Of a stretch of 64,000 bases of DNA, positions 19,857 to 27,413 are shown in pieces. A program made the translations under genes and the position numbers. The notes beneath the pieces are model-generated. The model did no database searches and was not told the origin of the DNA. It saw only the letters and a list, made by a program, of their open reading frames with translations. The DNA comes from Hyphomicrobium_A sp963726795 (GTDB lineage Bacteria; Pseudomonadota; Alphaproteobacteria; Rhizobiales; Hyphomicrobiaceae), in assembly GCA_963726795.1 (NCBI GenBank), contig CAVSDD010000008.1:1-64000 (forward strand), given 5' to 3'. The stretch's first letter is position 1. Each line of letters begins with the position of its first letter.

Positions 19857-20180
19857 TCAGGCGCCGATGATGCTCGTGATGCGAACGGTGGTGAGGTCCT
19901 GGCGGTGACCGCGTCTGCGGCGCGAATTCTTGCGCCGGCGCTTCTTGAAGGTGATCACCTTGGGCCCGCGCGTGTGCTCGACCAGCTCGGCCAGGACTTT
20001 CGCGCCCGAAACGAACGGCGCGCCGAGCTTGAGCTTGTCGCTTTCGGAGCCGCCGCCGATCATGAGGACTTCGGCGAACTCGACTTTGGCGCCGGCATCG
20101 CCGGCCACTTTTTCGATTGTGATGACGTCGTCGGCCGCAACACGATATTGCTTGCCGCCCGTCTTGATGACAGCGTACAT
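19857..20180 (-). CDS. rplU: 50S ribosomal protein L21
   Basis: 107 residues, beginning MYAVIKTGGKQYRV with conserved VLMIGG and VITFKKRRRKNSRRRRGHRQ. AAGGA lies seven bases upstream of the ATG. It is the first gene of the rplU-rpmA unit and has its own strong promoter 130 bases upstream. The 23S-rRNA-binding basic segment is complete. Confidence 0.98.
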   Translation of the reverse strand: MYAVIKTGGKQYRVAADDVITIEKVAGDAGAKVEFAEVLMIGGGSESDKLKLGAPFVSGAKVLAELVEHTRGPKVITFKKRRRKNSRRRRGHRQDLTTVRITSIIGA

Positions 20181-20318
20181 GCGTTTTCCTTCGCGTTATC
20201 CGCGCCCTGTGGCGCCGCAAGCGAGTTGCGGACTTCGAAGGCTCGCCTAAGTGGTGGCGTGCATGCCTCGGGCAGCGCGTTCTACGCCCCCGGCGCAAAC
20301 CGGGGACGATCGGGCCGG

Positions 20319-20347
20319 TTTATCGGCGAGGGAGGCCAAAATGTCAA
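20319..20347 (-). promoter_or_regulatory. Sigma70-type promoter of rplU-rpmA
   Basis: On the minus strand TTGACA (20347-20342) and GATAAA (20324-20319) are separated by exactly 17 bases. Transcription would start near 20312, leaving an untranslated leader of about 130 bases before rplU. Confidence 0.75.
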
Positions 20348-20436
20348 TTGCGGGGCTAGGAGTTAACCGGGGCCTCAAGCTCACGGGACGCGGCGGTAGT
20401 GGCGGCCATTCCACTAGCGGCTCGGACCGGTTCTAG

Positions 20437-21420
20437 ATGCAGAGCCTCCCGTCCATCCCCGTCATCTCAGTAGGCCCGGCGTTTCCCATGGAGACGCTGG
20501 AGCGCGAGGAGGCGCGGGCCCATGCCCTGATCGACGGGGCGACCCACAATGTTCCGCGCGCCGCTTTGCGGACGCTGGACGCCATTTCGCGCCGCTGGCT
20601 CGCCAAGCAGGACAGCGCGCATCTGCCCGAGATCGACGCGGTGGCGCGCCGCTTCGACCGGCCCGGGGCCTATTTCCTGTCGGTCAACTATGAGTGGGGC
20701 TGCACCTGCAAGGTGGCGCCCTCTCCCGACGGCAAAGGCGCGCGGCTCGTTCGCGTGCTCGATTGGGTGACATCCAGGGCTTGGCCGTTACGTCATCGCC
20801 GCCCGCGTGGCTGGACAGGCGGGGCCTTTCGTGACGCTCACCTGGCCCGGCTACACCGGGGTGCTGCAGGCGATGGCGCCGGGGCGCTTTGCCGCCGCGC
20901 TCAATCAGGCGCCGATGCGCAACCCGCTCGGGCGCTTCTACCTCGATTGGGCAGTCAACCGCGCGCGCGTCTGGCGCATGCCGCACGTGACGCCGGCGCA
21001 TCTCTTGCGCGAGGTGTTCGAGCGTGCAGCGACCTTCGCCGAGGCAAAGGAGATGCTGGCCGAGCGGACGATCTCGACACCCGGCATCTTCTCGCTCGTC
21101 GGCGTGGAGCCCGATCAGACGGCGATCATCGAGCGCTCGGAGCGCGAGGCGCGCGTGCACACCGGCGCCAACGCTGCCGCCAACCACTGGCAGGCGGTCG
21201 GCTGGCGCGGACATCCGCGCGGCAACGACAGCGCGGGGCGCGCGCGCCAGATGCACACCATTCCCGCGACACTCGATCCGACCTTTCTTGGCTGGCGCCG
21301 CCCGTGCTCAACCCGACGACGCGCCTCGTCATGGTGGCCGACCCGCGCGAAGGAAAACTCGTCGCCCAGGGGTTCGAAGTGATGCAGCGCGCAACCGCTC
21401 CGCTCGAGTTTGCCGACTGA
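20437..21420 (+). pseudogene. Ntn-hydrolase-like protein (acid-ceramidase/C45-type), several frameshifts
   Basis: The N-terminal part is in one frame to about 20765 (LSVNYEWGCTCKVAP, RVLDW). The middle is in another frame from about 20795 to 21295 (GPFVTLTWPGYTGVLQAMAPGRFAAALNQAPM in pieces). The end returns to the first frame (PPVLNPTTRLVMVADPREGKLV). Three single-base losses explain this: two within 20765-20795 and one at 21285-21305. A conserved GCTC, an RVLDW segment and NQAPM are reminiscent of N-terminal-nucleophile amidases of the acid ceramidase/C45 type, in which Cys is the nucleophile. The family assignment is tentative. As written, the gene cannot make a normal product. Confidence 0.6.
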
Positions 21421-21422
21421 GC

Positions 21423-22799
21423 TCAGCCGCCGCGGCGCGACGCGTCCGACCAGTCGACCCGCAGGGTCGCGAACATCACCGCTGCCAGCATCACGAAGCC
21501 CGCGATCGCGCCGGCCATAAGCGCGTAGTCCTCCATCTGCAGGATTAGATAGAGCAGCGCGTAGAGCAGGGAGAGCACCACGGCCATCGTCAGTCCCTTG
21601 CCGAAACTTCGCTGCACGCGCGCGACATACAGCGAGATGAGACCGATGGTGGCGCCGGCTGCCACGAGGTAGGCCAGCAGGAAGCCCGTCTGCTCCGCGA
21701 ACGAGAGCAGCAGGACGTAGAACAGCACCATCGCGAGGCCGACGAACAGATACTGCACGGGATGCACGCCGTGCTGCGATCTGAGCTCCAGCACGAACAC
21801 CGCCATGAACCCGGTCGCGAGCAGCATCAGGCCGTATTTCGCTGCGCGCGAGACCACCTGGTAGAAGTCGACCGGCACGACGAAGCGCACGCCGAACTGA
21901 TAGGGGGTGAGGCGCGACAGCGTTTCATCGGACAAGGTCCACGCCTGCGGGACGCTGCGGGCCAGATGCGGCACCTGCCAGCGCGCGGAAAATCCCGTCG
22001 GCTTGATGTCGCGGTCGGTGGGCAGGAACGAGCCGGTGAAGCCTGGATCGGGCCAGTCCGAAGTAAGGCCAACCGTCGTCGCGCGCGCGACGGGCGCAAA
22101 CGTCAGCTCCGACGAGCCGTTGAGCGTGAGCGCGAACTTGAAGGCGAAACCGTGCATCGAGGAGGCCGGCGTCGGCGCGTCGCCGAAAATGCCGCTGGCG
22201 GCCGCGAGCTTCGCGTGGATGCCGCCTAGGCGATCATCGGGGATGCCGGTGCTTGGCTCGAAGGCCAGTTTCGTGGCGCCATCGATCTGCACCTCTGCCG
22301 TCGCCTTTAGACCGGAAACATCGCTGATGGCGAGCACGAGAAGCGCATCGCGCCAGCGCACGCTCTGCACCTCGGTGGCAACTTCGTTCACGTCGGGTGC
22401 CGCGAAGCTGCCTTCAAACTCCAGCGTCGTCGCATAAACCGCGACATCGTAGATCGAGCGATGCAGCACCTTGGTACCGGCGTTGCCGGCGACGGCGAGC
22501 GTCTGCGGCAGGAACACCGCGCGCCGCTCGAGCACTTCCTCGACGCGCTTGTCGGCCTGCATCGTCAAGCGCTTGATCGTGTAGGGGACGACCAGGACCG
22601 GTCCGTTGATGGCCTGCGGACCGCCCCATTCGCGCGCCACGTCGTTTTGCACGCCGCGCGCCCGTTGCTCGCGTTCCTCGATCAGCGACCAGACGAGGAG
22701 GAGGGGAACGATGAGGGCCAGGATCAGCCCGCAAATGAGAAGGAATTTGAATCCGGGGCTGTCGAGGACGCGCCTGATGGCAGCCGCAATGCTTTCCAC
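21423..22799 (-). CDS. creD: CreD-like inner-membrane protein
   Basis: About 458 residues from GTG 22799, which has GGGAGA nearby; an upstream ATG adds only charged, unlikely residues. It has one N-terminal transmembrane helix (FLLICGLILALIVPLLLVW), a large periplasmic domain starting VQNDVAREWGGPQAINGPVLVVPY (the CreD hallmark), and four to five C-terminal helices with VDFYQVVSRAAKYGLMLLATGF and VQYLFVGLAMVLFYVLLLSF. In E. coli creD belongs to the CreBC regulon and affects beta-lactam and colicin responses. No creBC genes are near here. It is convergent with the frameshifted hydrolase. Confidence 0.92.
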   Translation of the reverse strand: MESIAAAIRRVLDSPGFKFLLICGLILALIVPLLLVWSLIEEREQRARGVQNDVAREWGGPQAINGPVLVVPYTIKRLTMQADKRVEEVLERRAVFLPQTLAVAGNAGTKVLHRSIYDVAVYATTLEFEGSFAAPDVNEVATEVQSVRWRDALLVLAISDVSGLKATAEVQIDGATKLAFEPSTGIPDDRLGGIHAKLAAASGIFGDAPTPASSMHGFAFKFALTLNGSSELTFAPVARATTVGLTSDWPDPGFTGSFLPTDRDIKPTGFSARWQVPHLARSVPQAWTLSDETLSRLTPYQFGVRFVVPVDFYQVVSRAAKYGLMLLATGFMAVFVLELRSQHGVHPVQYLFVGLAMVLFYVLLLSFAEQTGFLLAYLVAAGATIGLISLYVARVQRSFGKGLTMAVVLSLLYALLYLILQMEDYALMAGAIAGFVMLAAVMFATLRVDWSDASRRGG

Positions 22800-22934
22800 G
22801 ACCTGGTTCTCCCGCGGTTCGTTGCGCGGGGATGGAAGCGGGGCGCGGTGGCGCCAACAAGACGCGGACGAGGGCACTTCCGGCAAATTCCGGAAGCTTG
22901 GAGTATGCGGGCTTTGCGCTGTGCTAGGGCGTCG

Positions 22935-23762
22935 TCAGGCCGGCGCAAAGACCGGCGTGCCCAATTCCTCGGTCACCACCCTGAAGGTCTTGAGGATGTG
23001 TGGACCAAAGGAATTGACCATCGCCACGTCGGTGGCGTCGCGGCCGCGCGCGATCACGATGCGGCCGATCCGCGATTTATTGTGGCGGGCATCGAACGTG
23101 TACCAGCGGTCGCCGATGTAGACCTCGACCCAGGCACTGAAATCCATGGGCGCGGGGTCCTTCGGCACGCCGATATCGCCAAGATAGCCGTTCACGTAGC
23201 GCGCCGGCATGTTGAGGCAGCGGCAGAAGGCGATCATCAAGTGCGCGAAATCGCGGCAGACGCCGGCGCGCTCGTTGTAGGCTTCGAGCGCGGTGCGGGT
23301 CGAGCGCGCGTGCTGGTAGTTGAAAGTGATCTGGTTGTGCACGAAATCGCAGACGGCCTGTGCCCTGGGCCAGCCCGGCGTGATGTGGCCGAACAGGTTC
23401 CAGGCGGTTTGGCTCAGATGGTCCGTCTCGCAGTAGCGGCTGCCCAGCAGAAAAACGAGCGCGTCGGGCGGGAGCTGCTCGACCGGCACCTCGCGCGCGT
23501 TCGGCACGATGGGATCAGGCAGGCCATTGTCGAAGATCGTGCCTTCCAGCCGCATTGTGATGTCGCCGCCAGGCGCCATCAGCCGCCGGCAGCGATTGCC
23601 GAAGGCATCGATGTAGGTCGCCGAGCCGACATCGGGGTAGCTCTGAAACGGCGTCTCGGACTGGACGTCGTGCCGCCGATCCGGGTGGATATCGAGGAGA
23701 CAAATGATCGGCGTCGCCTTTGGAACGGCGATTGAGATTTCGTAACCGTACTTGATGAGCAT
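22935..23762 (-). CDS. Transglutaminase-like cysteine protease-fold protein
   Basis: 275 residues from ATG 23762 (MLIKYGYEISI); the upstream extension of the frame is not protein-like. An N-terminal beta domain is followed by the transglutaminase core: NERAGVCRDFAHLMIAFCR (catalytic Cys), MDFSAWVEVYIGDRWYTFDARHN (catalytic His and Asp). Bacterial members act as amidases or proteases, or have unknown roles, sometimes beside alpha-E and circularly permuted ATP-grasp proteins, which are absent here. Its start lies 248 bases from the divergent GbsR-type regulator. Confidence 0.88.
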   Translation of the reverse strand: MLIKYGYEISIAVPKATPIICLLDIHPDRRHDVQSETPFQSYPDVGSATYIDAFGNRCRRLMAPGGDITMRLEGTIFDNGLPDPIVPNAREVPVEQLPPDALVFLLGSRYCETDHLSQTAWNLFGHITPGWPRAQAVCDFVHNQITFNYQHARSTRTALEAYNERAGVCRDFAHLMIAFCRCLNMPARYVNGYLGDIGVPKDPAPMDFSAWVEVYIGDRWYTFDARHNKSRIGRIVIARGRDATDVAMVNSFGPHILKTFRVVTEELGTPVFAPA

Positions 23763-23975
23763 CGTGGCATCCCTCGGCGGCGAACAACGAACGCGTTCAG
23801 GGCCCGAAAGTTTCTGACTTTCCTCAGTTTTAGCGGCGCGTGGCACGCGCGAGCGAATGCCTTGCATTCTAGCATCTGCGCACCGGCGCGCGCGGGGTAG
23901 GGATACGGCAATTGCGCACCGAAGCTGCCCAAAAATGCGCCATCGCTGGGCCACGACCAACTGAGCCCTACCGGC

Positions 23976-24022
23976 TTGACAGGCATCCACTCGTGTCTGA
24001 TATTTCTGTCATGACAGAAATA
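23976..24022 (+). promoter_or_regulatory. Promoter with perfect palindromic operator over the start codon
   Basis: TTGACA (23976-23981), 17 bases, then GATATT (23999-24004) form a good sigma70 promoter. A perfect 22-bp palindrome at 24001-24022 (half-site TATTTCTGTCA) covers the -10 and the ATG at 24011. The expected transcription start falls on or next to that ATG, so the mRNA is probably leaderless. The downstream MarR/GbsR-type protein is the obvious candidate to bind it and repress itself. Confidence 0.75.
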
Positions 24023-24592
24023 ACTATAACCAAGCAGGATCTACCGCCGGCGATTGAGCGCTTCGTGCTGCACTGGGGCGAGATGGGCACCGTGTGGGGC
24101 GTCAACCGTTCGGTCGCGCAGATCCACGCGCTGCTCTACGTCTCCGATGCCCCGCTCAGCGCCGAGGACATCGCCGATCAGCTCGGCATGGCCCGCTCCA
24201 ACGCCTCCGTGAGCCTGCGCGAGCTGCTCGGCTGGAACCTGATCCGGCGCGTGCACGCGATGGGCGACCGCCGCGACTTCTACGAAGCGGAAGCCGACAT
24301 GTTCGAGATGGTGCGGCGCATCGCCGAGGGGCGCAAAGCGCGCGAGATCAATCCCGCGCTCGCGACGTTGCGGACCTGCGTCGCCGAGGCGAAAGCCGAT
24401 CCGCGCGTGTCGGCCGGTGCGCGCAAGCGGCTCGCGGCCATGCTCGACTTCACGCAATCCGTCGACAAGAGCTTTGGAGAGGTCATGGCGCTGCCGGCGG
24501 CGACGCTGCTGGCGCTGTTGAAAATGGGCGGCGCGGTGGCACGCGTCGCGACGTTGCGCGGCAAAAAACGCGGCAAAACGCGTGGCCCTTGA
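24011..24592 (+). CDS. GbsR/MarR-family transcriptional regulator
   Basis: About 193 residues from ATG 24011. It begins PPAIERFVLHWGEMGTVWGVNRSVAQIHALLY, the GbsR-family N-terminal pattern. A winged helix follows with LSAEDIADQLGMARSNASVSLRELLGWNLIRR as the recognition region. The C-terminal half is helical and probably mediates dimerisation. GbsR proteins regulate osmoprotectant and membrane genes, but the effector here is unknown. The gene has no ribosome binding site because its promoter and operator overlap the start. The DUF4166 gene starts 22 bases downstream and is likely co-regulated. Confidence 0.88.
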   Translation: MTEITITKQDLPPAIERFVLHWGEMGTVWGVNRSVAQIHALLYVSDAPLSAEDIADQLGMARSNASVSLRELLGWNLIRRVHAMGDRRDFYEAEADMFEMVRRIAEGRKAREINPALATLRTCVAEAKADPRVSAGARKRLAAMLDFTQSVDKSFGEVMALPAATLLALLKMGGAVARVATLRGKKRGKTRGP

Positions 24593-24613
24593 GTACGTGT
24601 GGGGAGGAAGGTC

Positions 24614-25324
24614 ATGAACGTCTCGGAACGCAGCCCGGAGGCACGCGTGGTGACGCCGGTGCCGGTGATGCAGAGCGGGCCGCTGCCTCAGACCGCCGAT
24701 TTAGGGGGCGGCGATGCAACATTTGCGGACGCCCGTTTTCGCACCCTCGTCGGCGCGGCCGCGTGGGCCGAGCTTCCCCCGCAGGTCAAGCGGCGCTTCT
24801 CCAAGCGCCTGTCGCCTGGAGACATGGTGGTTTATCGCGGCACCGTGACGGCGACGGAGCTGTCGCGCGCCGGGCGCATGCTGGCCTTTCTCGCACGCGC
24901 GATCGGCGCCCCGCTGCCGCTCAAGAACGGCGCGACGGGCCCCGCTGTCGTGCTGGTGTCGGAAGACGCGACCCTAGGCGGGCAGAGCTGGACGCGCATT
25001 TACGCGCGTCCCGGGCGTGGGCCACAGACAATCCACTCGTGCAAGCGCTTTCGCGGGCCGACCGGCCTTGAAGAGTACGTCGGCTTCGGCGTCGGTATGG
25101 CGCTTGCCGTCGCCGTCGTCGACGCCACTCTGGTCTTCCGCTCGGATCATTATTTCTTGGCGCTGGGGCGCTGGCGGTGGCGCGTGCCGAAAATGCTCGA
25201 GCCGGGGCGCATGGAGATTACTCATCGCGACGAGGCGCCGGGGATGTTCTCGTTCCGCCTGCGTCTCACGCACCCGCTCGTCGGCGAGATGGTGCACCAG
25301 CTTGGCTATTTTCACGATGCCTAG
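24614..25324 (+). CDS. DUF4166 domain protein
   Basis: 236 residues from ATG 24614, preceded by GGAGGAAGG. The core has FRTLVGAAAWAELPPQVKRRFSKR, RTMLAFLARAIG-type and WTRIYARPGRGPQTIHSCKRF segments, then VGFGVGMALAVAVVDATLVFRSDHYFLALGRWR and FRLRLTHPLVGEMVHQLGYF, which match the DUF4166 domain. The domain often occurs near saccharopine-dehydrogenase-like or DoxX proteins, and its function is unknown. It probably forms an operon with the GbsR-type regulator 22 bases upstream. Confidence 0.85.
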   Translation: MNVSERSPEARVVTPVPVMQSGPLPQTADLGGGDATFADARFRTLVGAAAWAELPPQVKRRFSKRLSPGDMVVYRGTVTATELSRAGRMLAFLARAIGAPLPLKNGATGPAVVLVSEDATLGGQSWTRIYARPGRGPQTIHSCKRFRGPTGLEEYVGFGVGMALAVAVVDATLVFRSDHYFLALGRWRWRVPKMLEPGRMEITHRDEAPGMFSFRLRLTHPLVGEMVHQLGYFHDA

Positions 25325-25465
25325 CTCGCCTCGCATGCAGCGCCGGGCTCGAGCTTAACGGTCTGAGGCATGGCGTGAGCTTAACGGCTGGCCGTCGAGG
25401 CACCGCTTGCGCCGGTCACCTCCACATTATAAGAAGCCAGCCTTCCACGCCCCGCGACCCGGTTT

Positions 25466-25555
25466 GGAGAGGTGGCTGAGTGGCTGAAAGCACCGCACTC
25501 GAAATGCGGCATACTCGCAAGGGTATCGTGGGTTCAAATCCCACCCTCTCCGCCA
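25466..25555 (+). tRNA. tRNA-Ser (anticodon CGA)
   Basis: A 90-base class II tRNA. The acceptor stem GGAGAGG pairs with CCTCTCC, followed by G and encoded CCA. The anticodon stem CCGCA/TGCGG encloses CTCGAAA with anticodon CGA. A long variable arm and the T-loop GTTCAAATC are present. It reads UCG codons. Confidence 0.97.
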
Positions 25556-25695
25556 GCTGCCGTTTTTAATAAGCTTATGTTTTCCAACGCGTTACGTCGC
25601 GAATTGCTCTAGCGCTCGGTCCCGCAATCTGTCGCGAAAACAATCGCGACCGCACTAGGATCGAATCGAAGCGCTTTAGCAGCACGCTGCACAAT

Positions 25696-26196
25696 TCACG
25701 GCTGCGCTTTCAGCCAGGTCTCGATCTTGCTGAATTCGGCGGCGCCCGAGAACGCGGTGGCTCCGCCGTCACGGGCAATGAGCTGAGTGTGGGGAAGCTC
25801 GCCCTGCCAATCACGATCAATCTGAAACCGCGCCTTCTCCTCGAAAGGGGCGGCGAGGGCCCAAGATTCAACCCCGTACAGTCCATCCTTCTTGAGCGCG
25901 GCTTCCGCACGCGCGGCGTCCTGCAAGCGCGTCGCATCCCAGTTGATGAGCACGAGCCTTACGCCCGGGTGCCCGGCTCTAAATTTTCCCCAGTCCGGAA
26001 GCTCGGCGAGGCAAGGGCCGCAGGTCAGGCCCCAGAAGTGAACGATGGTCGGCTCTGCCTTGTGTGCGCTAACGATTTGCTGCCAGCTTCCGTCCACGAA
26101 TGGACGTGTCTCACCGGCGCCCGCGCTTCCTCCCAAGGCCACCACGACTGCAAAAGCCGTCGCCGTCTTCAACGGCGTGTTGCGATCTCGGCTCAT
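25696..26196 (-). CDS. TlpA-like periplasmic thioredoxin
   Basis: About 166 residues from ATG 26196. A signal peptide (TATAFAVVVALGGSAGA) leads to a thioredoxin fold with the redox motif WGLTCGPCLAELPDW, as in TlpA/ResA-type disulfide reductases. The cis-Pro loop is LPHTQLIA. Its ATG overlaps the stop of the upstream BNR gene (ATGA), so the two are translationally coupled. In this operon (DUF2946, TonB receptor, BNR protein) it could keep cysteines of the metal-binding partners reduced, which is inference. Confidence 0.88.
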   Translation of the reverse strand: MSRDRNTPLKTATAFAVVVALGGSAGAGETRPFVDGSWQQIVSAHKAEPTIVHFWGLTCGPCLAELPDWGKFRAGHPGVRLVLINWDATRLQDAARAEAALKKDGLYGVESWALAAPFEEKARFQIDRDWQGELPHTQLIARDGGATAFSGAAEFSKIETWLKAQP

Positions 26197-27411
26197 GATT
26201 GCGGCGCCACCGGCAGCAGACGATAGCCATCGCGACGCGTGAACCACGAGAGATAGACCCGCGCCCCGTCGGCTACGAGCAGCGGGTGATCGGATTCATC
26301 GACCGCCTCCGCCGCAACCCACGGTTTGCTCCACGTTTTGCCCTGATCAGTGGAGCTCATCACCTCGATGGTCGTGCGCTCGCCGTCGAACGTCTTGCAG
26401 GCCAGGTAAACGGCATTGCCGACGGCGAGGACGTAGGGACGCGAGAATTGTCGCTTGCCGTCGCCCAGCGGCATTGGCGTCGAGAACGTTTTGCCGCCGT
26501 CGCCCGAGCGCGCGTAGTAGAGGCCCTTGAGCTTGCTGCCGACCGCGAGCCAGGTGGCGTGGTAGGTGCCATCGGGACCGATCGAAAAACTCGGGCCGTG
26601 GTGCGGGCAGGCATCGATCTGTGCATCGTCGAGGCTAACGCGTTCCACCGGGCCGGGCTCAGTCGGCGAAGCGAAGGTCATGACGCCGTGATCGCGGATG
26701 CCGCCGGGAAAGATGTTGCGAAACAAGATTGCCGGCTTGCCGGGCTTGGCAAACGCGACCGCGATGCGGCAGCATTCGCAAGTGTTGTCTTGTGCGATCG
26801 TGCCCTCGGCGAGCGTGCCAGTCGCACCGGCGTCCCACGCGAACGCGAGCGCGGCGCCGGCGTACGTTTTGCCAGCCTCCTTGGCGGTCGCGGCATTGCG
26901 CTTATCGATCCACGCAACGAACGCATGACCGTCGGTATCGATGGCCGCGGTCTCGAACCGCTGGCTTGGAGAATCGGGTGCGATCGGCTTGGGTTGCGTG
27001 AACGTTTTGCCGCCATCCGTCGATTGCGCAATGAAAGCGTGGCCGTTGTACTGGTCATCGCGGCTGGCGAACGTCACCAGCAGGCGATGATCCGGTCCGA
27101 TGGCGATCTTGGGCCGCGCGTCAGGCCCATTGTCGAGCGTCAGATCCGGTGCCGGCAAGGTGACAGCTGCGGAAAACGACTTTCCCAGGTCCGCCGATTT
27201 CGCAATAGAGACGCGCCCGCCCGCCGACCAGACGATCCAAAGGAGGTGATCGGTGTCAATGGCCGCAGAGACGGTGGTGGCGCACTTGAGCTCGGGTCCG
27301 GCAACAGGCGCCACTCGCCGCTTCGTGCATGTGACCGGAGTGGGCGAGCGCCGGAGTCGCGACAGCGATGGCTAAGAGCGCGGCGCAAATCTCGTTGAGT
27401 TGCTTGCCCAT
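26193..27411 (-). CDS. Exported BNR/Asp-box propeller protein, apparent frameshift near its N-terminus
   Basis: The main frame (GTG 27314 to 26193, 373 residues) has four Asp-box motifs (SADLGKSF, STDGGKTF, SGDGGKTF, STDQGKTW), as in sialidase-fold propellers. It is annotated as exo-alpha-sialidase-like in many genomes but lacks an obvious sialidase Arg triad or FRIP motif. In another frame an ATG at 27411, two bases after the TonB-receptor stop, encodes a signal peptide (ICAALLAIAVATPALAHSGHMHEAA). An indel between about 27300 and 27345 would join the two. Cys/His motifs stand out: NTCECCRI and DACPHHGPSF. They would suit a metal site in a copper-type operon. A sugar hydrolase role seems less likely. 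Confidence 0.75.
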
Positions 27412-27413
27412 GA

